Source: Bombilactobacillus mellis (lineage in GTDB: Bacteria > Bacillota > Bacilli > Lactobacillales > Lactobacillaceae). Taken from it: a stretch of 64,000 bases of DNA. Made by a program: the position numbers and the translations under genes. Below the pieces are notes generated by a model. That model was given only the letters and a program-made list of their open reading frames with translations, had not been told where the DNA came from and did not search any database. This document shows, piece after piece, positions 50,316 through 59,230 of this stretch. The stretch spans positions 461,634 to 525,633 of the forward strand of contig NZ_KQ033877.1 in the NCBI RefSeq assembly GCF_000967245.1, read 5' to 3'. Within the stretch, counting starts at the first letter, position 1; each line of letters starts with the position of its first letter.

Positions 50316-51137
50316 ATGGATAATCGTCCTATTGGTTTATTAGATTCAGGAGTAGGGGGACTAACAGTTTTAAGACAAATTATGCGCCGTTTACCTAATG
50401 AGAATACTATTTTTATCGGTGACCAGGCCCGTTTACCTTATGGTACCAAATCAGCAGCTACTATACTTCAATTTGGGCGGCAGTTGGTTACATTTTTACA
50501 AAATCAAAATGTCAAATTGATTGTTATTGCATGTAATACGGTAACTGCGGTAGCTTTGCCCAGGTTACAAAAAGAATTTACGGTGCCCATCATTGGGGTG
50601 ATTGCTGCTGGCAGTCAAGCAGCAGTAAAAGCGACTCACAATCAAAAAATAGGAGTCATTGCAACACCAGCCACAATTGAGTCTCAGGCCTATCAAAAAG
50701 CCCTGCAACAATTACAACCTCAAATTCAGGTGCATGGCTTGGCAACTCCCGAATTTGTTAGCCTAGTGGAAAGCCGCCAATATCATTCAGTTAAAACCCA
50801 ATCCATTGTTACACAAACTTTGCAGCCATTATTGAATTGTGGAATGGATACTTTGATCTTAGGTTGTACGCATTTTCCCTTATTACAGCCTTTAATCCAA
50901 CAAGCCGTTGGTCAGCAAGTGCAAATCATTGATGCAGGCTTAGCAACTGCTAATTCAGTGATTGACCAGCTGCAACAAAATCAGTTGCTGGCTGCTGGGC
51001 ACTTTGCTCAGCATCAATTTTATACTACCGGTGATCCACAAAAATTCATGGCGATTGCTAATGATTGGTTAGCACCTTTCGTTATTCAGGCCCAGCATCT
51101 GGATCTCAGTGAGTTGGAGGAGCAAACAAATGACTGA
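50316..51137 (+). CDS. murI: Glutamate racemase
   Basis: MurI makes D-glutamate for peptidoglycan. The 273-residue protein has LLDSGVGGLTVLRQI at the start, PYGTKS, and both catalytic cysteines, in VIACNTVTAV (about residue 73) and LGCTHFPLL (about 185). ATG 50316 has AAGCAGGA upstream. It overlaps rdgB by 8 bases, a common pairing in Firmicutes. Confidence 0.96.
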   Translation: MDNRPIGLLDSGVGGLTVLRQIMRRLPNENTIFIGDQARLPYGTKSAATILQFGRQLVTFLQNQNVKLIVIACNTVTAVALPRLQKEFTVPIIGVIAAGSQAAVKATHNQKIGVIATPATIESQAYQKALQQLQPQIQVHGLATPEFVSLVESRQYHSVKTQSIVTQTLQPLLNCGMDTLILGCTHFPLLQPLIQQAVGQQVQIIDAGLATANSVIDQLQQNQLLAAGHFAQHQFYTTGDPQKFMAIANDWLAPFVIQAQHLDLSELEEQTND

Positions 51138-51720
51138 ATTATTAATTGCAACTAAAAACCGCAACAAAGCCCGGGAATTTGCGCAGGCTTTAAATGATGA
51201 CAATTTGCAAATTAAGACTTTATTAGATTATCCCGATTATCCGGATGTGGAAGAAACAGGTACGACTTTTTCAGAGAATGCCCATTTAAAAGTAGCTGCA
51301 GCAGTCAAAGCCTTGCATGTTGCTACCTTAGCTGATGATTCAGGACTAATGGTTGATTATTTACACGGACAGCCGGGAGTACGTTCTGCGCGTTATGCAG
51401 AGGATCATAATGATGCCGCTAATAATGCTAAGTTATTGGCAGAATTAGCTGGGGTGCCGCTAGCGCAGCGACAAGCACAATTTTTAACGACTATTGTTTA
51501 TCAAAATCCAGCAACAAAACAAGAAATTGAAGTTGTTGGTAAACTTTCAGGACAGATTTTAACCGTGCCGCGGGGAAATAATGGCTTTGGCTATGATCCG
51601 TTATTCTATGTCCCCAGCTTGCACCAAACCTTAGCTCAACTGAGTACAGAACAAAAAAATCAGATTAGTCATCGCGGTCAGGCAATTAAAAAGTTTGTGG
51701 CAGCTTATCAAAAATTATAA
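51130..51720 (+). CDS. XTP/dITP diphosphatase (RdgB/HAM1)
   Basis: This 196-residue pyrophosphatase removes non-canonical purine triphosphates (ITP, XTP, dITP). Motifs: LLIATKNRNKAREF at the start, TLADDSGLMVDYLHGQPGVRSARYA (active-site Asp pair), and NGFGYDPLFYVP. I chose ATG 51130 with GGAGG at 51117-51121; an in-frame start at 51109 would lie upstream of that site. Co-transcribed with murI and followed by a terminator. Confidence 0.94.
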   Translation: MTELLIATKNRNKAREFAQALNDDNLQIKTLLDYPDYPDVEETGTTFSENAHLKVAAAVKALHVATLADDSGLMVDYLHGQPGVRSARYAEDHNDAANNAKLLAELAGVPLAQRQAQFLTTIVYQNPATKQEIEVVGKLSGQILTVPRGNNGFGYDPLFYVPSLHQTLAQLSTEQKNQISHRGQAIKKFVAAYQKL

Positions 51721-51724
51721 TATA

Positions 51725-51753
51725 TAAAAAACACTCCTAGGAGTGTTTTTTTA
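51725..51753. terminator. Bidirectional rho-independent terminator
   Basis: AAAAAACACTCC-TA-GGAGTGTTTTTTT is almost a perfect palindrome, placed between the convergent rdgB and mscS-like genes and able to serve both. Confidence 0.88.
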
Positions 51754-51765
51754 ATTCTTAATATC

Positions 51766-52671
51766 TTATTGAGTTAAGTCAAGAGTATTTTCCGGCATAC
51801 TGATGTTAGCTTGTTGTAAAGCTGCCAGATAGGCTTCTAAGAATTGTCTTTTAACAACTAATTGGGCCCCGTTTTTGGTGTTTAAACTAATTTGATAATG
51901 CAATAAGCCTGCTTGCACGTCAACTGGTCCAATTAATTTAGGAGCTTGGACTAGATCAGGAACGTGGGGTGTCAGATTATTATTGACTTGTTCTAAGACC
52001 TGCGTCACTTTTTTAATATTGGTCCGCGGAAACAGTTGTAAATCAATGACCGTGGTCATATTACCACGGGATAAATTTTTAACAATAGTAATGTTTCGAT
52101 TAGGAATATAATTTAACGTACCATCAGCACTGCGGATTTGCGTTGTCCGTAAACCAATGTAAGCAACAGTTCCGGAAATATCACCTACACTGACTGAATC
52201 ACCGACGTCAAATTGCTGTTCTACCAGAATAAAAAATCCGGTAACAACATCGCTAACAAAACCTTGAGCTCCTAGACCTAAAGCCAAACTGAAAATTCCG
52301 GCTCCAGTAATTAAGGTGCCGACGGGCGCTCCCATAATTGAAAGGACCATATAAATATAAATAAAAGCTAAAAAATAAAAATAAATATTTTGGGTTAAAG
52401 TAGCAATAGTGCGCGAGCGATTCGAGCTGGTAGCATTAGTGCGCAGGTTATACGTAACTCTGCCGACAATTTTTTTGCCAAATTTATAGAGTAGCCAAAA
52501 AAAGATAGATAGTAAAATAATTTTAACAAGGTTACTTAAAAAAGTATTAAACAGGTTAATCCAGTATTGCGGATTATTAATTTGTTGCAGAAACATAGGT
52601 TGCTGATTCTGATTGGGTTGCTGTTTGTTATTATTAATTAAAGAATTATACTTATTTAAGATGTTGTTCAA
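51766..52671 (-). CDS. MscS-family small-conductance mechanosensitive channel
   Basis: The 301-residue channel releases solutes on hypo-osmotic shock. After a Gln/Asn-rich N-terminal stretch (about residues 1-33) come three membrane helices, including the pore helix region GTLITGAGIFSLALGLGAQGFVSDVVTGFFIL (about residues 120-150). The cytoplasmic beta domain follows: VGDSVSVGDISGTV and GLRTTQIRSADGTLNYIPN. Start is TTG 52671 with GGGAGT upstream. It is divergent from the DUF948 gene, 105 bases apart. Confidence 0.92.
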   Translation of the reverse strand: MNNILNKYNSLINNNKQQPNQNQQPMFLQQINNPQYWINLFNTFLSNLVKIILLSIFFWLLYKFGKKIVGRVTYNLRTNATSSNRSRTIATLTQNIYFYFLAFIYIYMVLSIMGAPVGTLITGAGIFSLALGLGAQGFVSDVVTGFFILVEQQFDVGDSVSVGDISGTVAYIGLRTTQIRSADGTLNYIPNRNITIVKNLSRGNMTTVIDLQLFPRTNIKKVTQVLEQVNNNLTPHVPDLVQAPKLIGPVDVQAGLLHYQISLNTKNGAQLVVKRQFLEAYLAALQQANISMPENTLDLTQ

Positions 52672-52717
52672 CCTACCACTCCCTAATTATGTTATACATA
52701 AAGTATAACCTCTCCAA

Positions 52718-52746
52718 TTGCCGTTGTCATGAAATGATGATAAAAT
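52718..52746 (+). promoter_or_regulatory. Promoter of the DUF948 gene
   Basis: TTGCCG (52718-52723), 17-base spacer, TAAAAT (52741-52746), 30 bases before the start codon. Confidence 0.65.
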
Positions 52747-52776
52747 TTAACTGATTATAGTGAGGAGGAAGTTATA

Positions 52777-53184
52777 ATGACAATAGGACAAATAGCTGCT
52801 TTAATTGCAGCCATTGCATTTGTAATTTTAGTAATTTACTTAGTAATAATGTTGTTTCAATTGGCCAAGGTACTTAAGAATTTACGAGCAACAGTTTTAG
52901 AAACTACAAAGGCTGTTAAAACTTTAACCATTGATTTAGATAAAATCGCTAATCAAGGTAATAATTTAACTGGTAAAATTAACGATTTGATGGATGATGT
53001 AAATCAAAAGAGTGGCAAATTGAACCCATTTTTTCAATCACTAGAGAATTTTGGTAATAGTTTAACAAGATTTAGTAATAAGTCAAATGATTCGCAGTAC
53101 AAGAAAGGTTGGAAAATTTTATCTCCTTGGATGGCTCAAAAAGTAGCTAAGGGTGCGTGGAAAGTTTTACGGAAGAAAAAATAA
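52777..53184 (+). CDS. DUF948 domain-containing membrane protein
   Basis: A 135-residue protein with one N-terminal membrane helix (about residues 5-30) and a long helical tail, matching DUF948 (LRATVLETTKAVKTLTIDLDKIANQGNNL). The rest is basic and coiled-coil-like. The family is uncharacterised; in lactobacilli it usually pairs with a YtxH-like protein, as here 20 bases downstream, and often lies near pepQ and ccpA. ATG 52777 follows GAGGAGG. Confidence 0.82.
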   Translation: MTIGQIAALIAAIAFVILVIYLVIMLFQLAKVLKNLRATVLETTKAVKTLTIDLDKIANQGNNLTGKINDLMDDVNQKSGKLNPFFQSLENFGNSLTRFSNKSNDSQYKKGWKILSPWMAQKVAKGAWKVLRKKK

Positions 53185-53204
53185 TTAAGTAAAGAAGTGA
53201 TAAT

Positions 53205-53480
53205 ATGTCAAAAGCCAAATTTGCCATCGGCGCTGCAATTGGTGCCGGACTATCCTATTGGGCAGCCAAGAAAGTTGTTAGTCATAAAGACCTGATCATT
53301 AGTTTTGTTACGGATAAATTTGATCAAGTTCCTAAAGTTAATAAGCAAAAAATGAAGCAGGCTTTTAATGAGGAAACGAGCAAGCTGCAACAAACGATGA
53401 ATACAAAAAATTCGGCCGATATAAAGACTAATTTTGATGATATTAAATTAGATGCGGACCAGATTAATTTGGATAAATAG
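53205..53480 (+). CDS. Small YtxH-like membrane-anchored protein
   Basis: The 91-residue protein starts with a glycine-rich membrane segment (FAIGAAIGAGLSYWAAKKV, about residues 6-24) and continues as a charged helix with repeated Asp/Lys. This is the layout of YtxH-like proteins, but the family match is loose. It sits 20 bases after the DUF948 gene, probably in one operon; no function is known. ATG 53205 has AAGAAGTGA upstream. Confidence 0.65.
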   Translation: MSKAKFAIGAAIGAGLSYWAAKKVVSHKDLIISFVTDKFDQVPKVNKQKMKQAFNEETSKLQQTMNTKNSADIKTNFDDIKLDADQINLDK

Positions 53481-53493
53481 CCTACTATAAAAT

Positions 53494-53524
53494 GAAGACC
53501 GTAATTAGATGGCCTTCTTTTTTT
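53494..53524 (+). terminator. Rho-independent terminator after the DUF948 operon
   Basis: GAAGaCC / GGcCTTC stem with a ten-base loop, followed by eight T. Confidence 0.75.
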
Positions 53525-53629
53525 GTATGCAGATAACAGCAGCTAATCATTGCCAAGATAAGTGGTCCTCTTGCTATGTACAGGTGAAATATGGAATTTT
53601 TGGGGATGCATTTTTATCCAGCAAACGAT

Positions 53630-53663
53630 AAAAAAGTGATCGTTAAAAAACGACCACTTTTTG
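53630..53663 (-). terminator. Rho-independent terminator of pepQ
   Basis: On the reverse strand AAAAAGTGGTCGTT pairs with AACGATCACTTTTT (one mismatch), ending in a T-run; it lies just after the pepQ stop. It may also act on the forward strand. Confidence 0.82.
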
Positions 53664-53673
53664 AGAAGAAAAT

Positions 53674-54777
53674 TTATTTAACTGGTAAGACTTGGAGTTG
53701 CTTAGTAGTATGAGTAAAAGGTTCATTACCATCTTCGGTTAGATAGACACAGTCTTCAATTCTGACACCTGCTACACCTTGAATATAAATACCAGGTTCA
53801 ATAGAGAAACACATGCCGGGCTTTAAGACCATGTCATTACCTTCCATAATCGATGGAAATTCATGCGTAGAAGTTCCAATACCATGGCCTAAACGATGAA
53901 TAAAGTATTCACCATAGCCAGCATCGGTAATAATCTTCCGGGCTACAGCGTCTAATTGCGCCGCGGTAATTCCCGGTTTGGCTGCATCCATAGCCGCAAG
54001 TTGGGCTTCTAAACAAACGTTATAAATTTCTTTTTCTTTATCATTGGGAGTACCAAAAGCAACTGTCCGTGAAGCATCACTCATATATCCTTGATTGACT
54101 GTTCCTAGATCAAAAAGGGTCAGGGCATTGGCTTGAATTTTATTTTTTTCCGGTCCACCATGGGGATTGGCGGCATTGATACCAGATTGAACAATAGTAT
54201 CAAAACTAGTATGCATGACACCCTTTTTCATTAAACCATACTCAATTTCTGCAACTACCTGTTGCTCACTGCGTGCAGTTGATAAAGCTTCAAAACCCAG
54301 CTTAAAAGCATAATCTGCTTGACGTCCTGCTTCTTTCATTAGTTCGATCTCATCCGGAGTTTTAAAAAGTTTTAATTGATCCAAAAATTCGGAAGCATTA
54401 CCAGGGAATTCAGCTGCTGGGAATTGTTCTTGAACAGCTTCATAGCGGTGATAAGGTAAATCTGCTTTTTCAATAGCCCACTTGGTAGTATTGGCAGTTC
54501 TTTCTTTAATGTGATCGGCAATTATTGCAAAGGGATTTTCATGATCTAAATAACCATAAACATCATGGTTCCAGCCGGCTTTTTTGGCAGCCCCAACCTC
54601 TAATTCCGGAGTAAATAAGAACGGTTCAGCTTCCGGAAACACAAAAAGCGCTAATACCCGCTCTTCAGGGTCACTACTGAAACCGGTAAAATACATAATA
54701 TCGGTTGGGTTACTGATGTAAGCAACATCATAGCCCGAATCAGCCACCCATTTTTGTAAACTTTGTAAATGATTCAT
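53674..54777 (-). CDS. pepQ: Xaa-Pro dipeptidase (prolidase) PepQ
   Basis: PepQ splits Xaa-Pro dipeptides, the last step of proline-peptide use. The 367-residue M24 enzyme has its five metal ligands: [19 protein letters not shown] (two Asp), [15 protein letters not shown] (His), SIEPGIYI (Glu) and VRIEDCVYL (Glu). Start ATG 54777 has GGAGG upstream. It is divergent from ccpA with a shared cre-like site, the known pepQ-ccpA arrangement of lactobacilli. Confidence 0.95.
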   Translation of the reverse strand: MNHLQSLQKWVADSGYDVAYISNPTDIMYFTGFSSDPEERVLALFVFPEAEPFLFTPELEVGAAKKAGWNHDVYGYLDHENPFAIIADHIKERTANTTKWAIEKADLPYHRYEAVQEQFPAAEFPGNASEFLDQLKLFKTPDEIELMKEAGRQADYAFKLGFEALSTARSEQQVVAEIEYGLMKKGVMHTSFDTIVQSGINAANPHGGPEKNKIQANALTLFDLGTVNQGYMSDASRTVAFGTPNDKEKEIYNVCLEAQLAAMDAAKPGITAAQLDAVARKIITDAGYGEYFIHRLGHGIGTSTHEFPSIMEGNDMVLKPGMCFSIEPGIYIQGVAGVRIEDCVYLTEDGNEPFTHTTKQLQVLPVK

Positions 54778-54843
54778 ACATAATTCCTCCCATTATTTGT
54801 TAATAAAATTATAGCACTTTTAAGAAAAAAACATATTCTTGGC

Positions 54844-54857
54844 CTGAAGCGCTTGCA
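54844..54857. promoter_or_regulatory. Putative cre (CcpA binding site)
   Basis: CTGAAGCGCTTGCA carries the perfect palindromic core AAGCGCTT and a downstream CA; it agrees with the 14-base cre consensus TGTAAGCGCTTACA at 10 positions. It lies between the divergent pepQ and ccpA starts, where a cre is known in other lactobacilli. Confidence 0.65.
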
Positions 54858-54941
54858 ATTGGGAGAATTTTTTGATAAATTTAATTATGAAAATCTATGA
54901 AAAGAATAGTTTTCAGAAAAGTACAAATCGAGGTAATAGTT

Positions 54942-55952
54942 ATGAATAAAAACGACAAGGAAATCACGATTACCGACGTTGCCCGGCAGGCAGGTGTGTC
55001 TATGGCAACGGTTTCGCGAGTTGTTAATGGGAACAACAATGTTAAGGAAACAACTCGTAAAAAGGTTATGGAAGTTATTGACAAGCTTCATTATCGCCCG
55101 AATGCTGTAGCACGGGGATTAGCAAGTAAAAAAAGTACAACTATTGGTGTTATTTTACCAAGTATGACGGATTTACTCTATGCTAATTTGGCTAAGGGGA
55201 TTGATGACGTCGCTTCTATGTATAAATATAATATTATTTTAACCAGTCTCAAAAATGGTATTGGCAGTGAACAACAACTCTTCAATGATTTGTTAGCTAA
55301 GCAAGTTGATGGCATTATTTATATGGGTGAAGATGTTTCTGCTTCATTATATAAAGAAATGTCTAATTCCCGCGTACCAATTGTTTTTGCAAGTGCAATT
55401 GATCCTGAGAATAAATTTGCCAGTGTGAATATTGATTACGTGACAGCTGTTCGTGATGTCATTAAGTTACTCATTGATTCCGGTAATACTAAGATTGCGA
55501 TGGTTACTGGTAATTTAGATAGTCCGATTAATAGCAAGTTTCGTTTGAAAGGCTACCAGCAAGCATTGGAACAGGCAGGTTTGAAATATTCATCTGCTAA
55601 TGTTTTTGAGACAGTTTATAATTTGACCGCTGGAGCCGCTGCTTGGGATGCTATTCAAGATAGTGGTGCAACCGCAGCTTATGTTGCCAACGATTTATTA
55701 GCTGCAGGTGTTTTGAATGCTGCTTTAGATGCCGGTGTCAGAATACCGGAAGATTTTGAATTGATTACCGGCAGCAATACCATTTTATGTGATGTTACTC
55801 GTCCGAAAATGACTTCTATTGCCCAGCCTTTGTATGATATTGGTGCAGTATCTATGAGAATGTTGACTAAGTTAATGAACGATGAAAATATTCAAGACAA
55901 AACTATTCTGTTACCATATAGTTTAATTAAACGTGGAACCACACGCAACTAG
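54942..55952 (+). CDS. ccpA: Catabolite control protein A
   Basis: CcpA is the LacI-family master regulator of carbon catabolite control, acting with HPr-Ser-P on cre sites. The 336-residue protein has the N-terminal helix-turn-helix ITDVARQAGVSMATVSRVVNG (about residues 9-28), hinge RPNAVARGLASKK, and a periplasmic-binding-like effector domain starting TTIGVILPSM. The two-part HPr contact region is present. I chose ATG 54942 with GAGG upstream; the upstream in-frame ATG at 54897 lacks a site. Probably autoregulated by the cre at 54844. Confidence 0.94.
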   Translation: MNKNDKEITITDVARQAGVSMATVSRVVNGNNNVKETTRKKVMEVIDKLHYRPNAVARGLASKKSTTIGVILPSMTDLLYANLAKGIDDVASMYKYNIILTSLKNGIGSEQQLFNDLLAKQVDGIIYMGEDVSASLYKEMSNSRVPIVFASAIDPENKFASVNIDYVTAVRDVIKLLIDSGNTKIAMVTGNLDSPINSKFRLKGYQQALEQAGLKYSSANVFETVYNLTAGAAAWDAIQDSGATAAYVANDLLAAGVLNAALDAGVRIPEDFELITGSNTILCDVTRPKMTSIAQPLYDIGAVSMRMLTKLMNDENIQDKTILLPYSLIKRGTTRN

Positions 55953-55956
55953 TTAA

Positions 55957-55997
55957 TAAAAGCAGCCGAAATACAAGCGTATCTCGGCTGCTTTTGT
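55957..55997. terminator. Rho-independent terminator after ccpA
   Basis: AAAAGCAGCCGA / TCGGCTGCTTTT stem of twelve pairs around a 14-base loop; symmetric A and T runs let it serve the convergent PBP gene too. Confidence 0.9.
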
Positions 55998-56037
55998 TCT
56001 GATTTAAAAAGATTATTGTAATTACATATTACTCGCT

Positions 56038-58884
56038 TTAAGGAACAGAAGAGGAAGACTCGTTTTCTGAAGTCAAACTGTTGTCTTCATTATTGTTCAG
56101 GGAACTCTCTTCAGTATTTAATGAACTGGCAGGTATTTGCGCAGTGGTAGTTCTATTAGGGATCGGATTATAACCCGGACTATTAGTGCCGCCGCTCCAA
56201 GAATTAGTAGAATTATTATAAGAATTATTACTTTCATTATTAGTGGTACTTTGGGAATTATTATTCCAGACATTGCCGGAATAATTGCCGAAAATAGAAT
56301 TCGGACTAATTGCTGAATTATAACCTAATCCATTACGATGACTGGATTTGCTGGTATCTTCACTTAAATACTTAGTAACCCCATAACCGTTATCTTTACC
56401 AAAGTAGTGATCCCAAAATAACTGATAATTAGCGTCCTTACCACCAATAGCAAAATGCTTACTGAGAGGGTTGGCATGGGCTTTATAAAAGAGGCTGGTA
56501 GTAACTGGAGTGGATAAATAGGACTTGTAACCTTCATAGATTGTACTGCCGGGTAAAGTTCCCGTTGCCGATAAAACTTTTTGTTCGTTAACACTGGCAG
56601 GACGGGGAGTCTTTTGCTCTGCTTGTAATAATTGCGGATTAACTTGATAAACACTGTTAATTAAATTTGCCCAGAGGCTTTGATTGGCTTCAGTAGAATC
56701 ATCAGCTAAATTATAATTATGTCCATACAGATTGTCATAACCGATCCAGGAAGCTAAAGTAACACCGGGAGTACTGCCAACAAACCAATTATCGCGGAAG
56801 TTATTGGAAGTCCCTGTCTTACCAAAAGAATTCTTATAATTAAAGTTTAATTGATAGGTCAAAGAAGAAGCTGTTCCTTCTGTAATAACCGAGTGCATCA
56901 TTTTTTGGAGGATATAACTAGTACCTGGTTGAAAGACGCGTTGACGTTTTTGTGGATGCTGATAAATGATATGGTGATTAACATCTGTTATTTTATCGAT
57001 ATAGTAAGGAGTAATATGAACTCCTTGATTGGCGAAAGTCGCAAAAGCGCTGGCTTCTTGGGCGACAGTAAAGCCATTACGGGTTCCGCCTAGGGCAATT
57101 CCCAATTCCTGATATTCTTTTTTGCTTAATTTAAGACCTAATTTATCCATATAAATTTTGGGATTAGTTTCTTGCTTAACTTGTCGATAGAGATTAACTG
57201 CAGGAATATTTAAAGACTGTTCTAGAGCTTGATCGGCTGGGACAAATTTATTAGCGATTGTATCGTCAAAGTCAGTGGGAGCATATTTTTTAAATTTAAC
57301 TTTAAAATCAGCCAACATTGATTTGCTGCCAATTAAGCCGTGTTCAATGGCGGGAGCATAAACTAACATGGGTTTAATAGATGATCCCGGAGAACGACGA
57401 GTGTCAAAAGCATGGTTTAATTGATTATCTTTGAAATTCTGGCCGCCAACAAAGCCTAACACTGCCCCGGTATGGTTATTAATTAAAACACTACCGTGTT
57501 GAACGGGTTCTTTAACAGAAACTATTTTCCCGGTGTTAGGATCTGTAGCTTTACTTTGATGGACCGTTCCTAATAAATCGGCATTCTGCTGAAAAGCGCT
57601 CTGCATATTATCGTAAATATCTTTATCAATGGTCGAGTGGATTTGATAATCATGCTCACGCATTAATCTATTAGCGCGTTGACTATAGGCTTGATAAATA
57701 TCCTTATCCTTAATAACTTCAGAATATTTAACATTATCTTCTTTAGCTAATTTTTTTATCAAACGAACTCGTAATTGTTCTGTGAGAAGGTTATAGAGAT
57801 AACCGTATTTGATTTTAATTTTGGGTGCGGGCTGTTGAGCAGCAAACTGGTCTTTTAAATTAACTTTTTTAGCTGCTTCATACTGTTTTTTGTTAATATC
57901 GTGATTGCGATACATTCTAAAAAGGACAACGTTTTTACGCTGTAATCCGAGTTTAAGATTATTATTAATTCTTCCTTCATCATCATAAGGGGTATAGACC
58001 GAGGGGCTTTGAGGTAGACCTGCAATAAAAGCAGCTTGGGCTAAAGTGAGATTATTGGCATTAGTATTAAAAATTCCCTGAGCAGCAGCTTGGACACCGG
58101 CGATGTTTTGTCCGCGATTGTTACGTCCCATAGGAGCGACATTCAAATAAGATTCCAGAATCTGATCTTTGGAAAAATGTTTTTCTAAACGAGTGGCTAA
58201 TAATATTTCCGTAGCCTTACGTTTCCAAGTGGTTTCAGAAGACAATAACTGCATTTTAACCAGCTGCTGTGTCAGTGTCGAGCCCCCTGTTTGGGCACCA
58301 AAACCTGTAGCTTCCGAAATAAGAGCCCGAAAAATTGATTTGGGTACAACCCCGTGATGGCGATAAAAATTTTCATCTTCAGTGGCAACTACCGCTTTTT
58401 TGAGAGTGGGTGAAATTTGATCAAAAGCAACTTTTTGTTTCACCGTATCGCTAGGAACGCGCTCCATTTTTACGTTATTAGCAAAATATAACGTGGTTGA
58501 TTGATCAACCTTTTCGATCTGATTTTTGAGACTAGTGTTACTAGGAATGGGTTCTTGTTTAATAATGGCGCAAAAATATCCCGTTGCCATTCCTAATCCA
58601 AGGCCAATTAAAAGAATGAGGCCGACAACAACCGATAAGACTAATTTGCGGATAATCCCAATGGTTAAATTGATTTTACCATTTAAAGAGGTAGGTAAAT
58701 CCTGACTATTAATAACCTGATATTTTTGCTGAGCTGACTTAGTAGGTTGCTGATCGGTGATATACCGGTTATGCTGTGGTCGCTGATAGTTTTGAGCATG
58801 AACTCCAATCGGTTCATTTGTATCTAGAAAATGCTTTTTTAAAGTTTGATAAACTCTGTCCCACCATGAACTACGCTTACTCAA
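56038..58884 (-). CDS. Class A penicillin-binding protein (PBP1A-like)
   Basis: A bifunctional wall polymerase and cross-linker of 948 residues. A cytoplasmic N-terminal tail (about 1-75) is followed by one membrane helix. The GT51 transglycosylase domain has ATEDENFYRHHGV and GGSTLTQQLVKMQLL. The transpeptidase has the active-site serine in SPGSSIKPM (SxxK), SLNIPAVN (SxN) and KTGTSNN (KTG). From about residue 850 comes a Ser/Asn/Thr/Gly-rich, probably disordered extracellular tail. The start appears to be TTG 58884; the ribosome-binding site (AGG) is weak. It is convergent with ccpA and stands alone. Confidence 0.94.
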   Translation of the reverse strand: MSKRSSWWDRVYQTLKKHFLDTNEPIGVHAQNYQRPQHNRYITDQQPTKSAQQKYQVINSQDLPTSLNGKINLTIGIIRKLVLSVVVGLILLIGLGLGMATGYFCAIIKQEPIPSNTSLKNQIEKVDQSTTLYFANNVKMERVPSDTVKQKVAFDQISPTLKKAVVATEDENFYRHHGVVPKSIFRALISEATGFGAQTGGSTLTQQLVKMQLLSSETTWKRKATEILLATRLEKHFSKDQILESYLNVAPMGRNNRGQNIAGVQAAAQGIFNTNANNLTLAQAAFIAGLPQSPSVYTPYDDEGRINNNLKLGLQRKNVVLFRMYRNHDINKKQYEAAKKVNLKDQFAAQQPAPKIKIKYGYLYNLLTEQLRVRLIKKLAKEDNVKYSEVIKDKDIYQAYSQRANRLMREHDYQIHSTIDKDIYDNMQSAFQQNADLLGTVHQSKATDPNTGKIVSVKEPVQHGSVLINNHTGAVLGFVGGQNFKDNQLNHAFDTRRSPGSSIKPMLVYAPAIEHGLIGSKSMLADFKVKFKKYAPTDFDDTIANKFVPADQALEQSLNIPAVNLYRQVKQETNPKIYMDKLGLKLSKKEYQELGIALGGTRNGFTVAQEASAFATFANQGVHITPYYIDKITDVNHHIIYQHPQKRQRVFQPGTSYILQKMMHSVITEGTASSLTYQLNFNYKNSFGKTGTSNNFRDNWFVGSTPGVTLASWIGYDNLYGHNYNLADDSTEANQSLWANLINSVYQVNPQLLQAEQKTPRPASVNEQKVLSATGTLPGSTIYEGYKSYLSTPVTTSLFYKAHANPLSKHFAIGGKDANYQLFWDHYFGKDNGYGVTKYLSEDTSKSSHRNGLGYNSAISPNSIFGNYSGNVWNNNSQSTTNNESNNSYNNSTNSWSGGTNSPGYNPIPNRTTTAQIPASSLNTEESSLNNNEDNSLTSENESSSSVP

Positions 58885-59230
58885 AAAGAAAACCTGCCTT
58901 TTTATTTATCTCTAACATTATATAACAAGTTGTTTTCTTCTGTATGCATTCTCCAGAAAAATTATCTATTAATAAAGACGAAATTGTACTCATCAGATTG
59001 TGATCTATATGAAATAGAGTATCACGAAGTGTTTTTTGCGCAATATTTTTAAAGAAAAAAAGAGTTGATCAGCCGGTGTTAACAAAAAAGGAAGCTATTT
59101 TAGTGACCATTATAAAAAGATGAGTTTCTGAAGCGAAAACAAGTGTATTATACAATCGAATATGTTAGCATATTAATAACGCTTTGCAGAATGCTGAGCG
59201 CTTTATTTTTAGCTAGGATAGGATAGAAGT
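58885..59230. other. 346-base divergent intergenic region
   Basis: It must hold promoters for the leftward PBP and the rightward MFS gene. I see no open reading frame with a ribosome-binding site. Two CGCTTT motifs (about 59179 and 59200) look partly cre-like but do not fit the consensus well. No strong hairpin or riboswitch core is visible. Confidence 0.5.

Noticed and set aside
59170-59210. cre-like CGCTTT motifs before the MFS gene
   Set aside because: Neither matches the 14-base cre consensus around the central CG on both sides.
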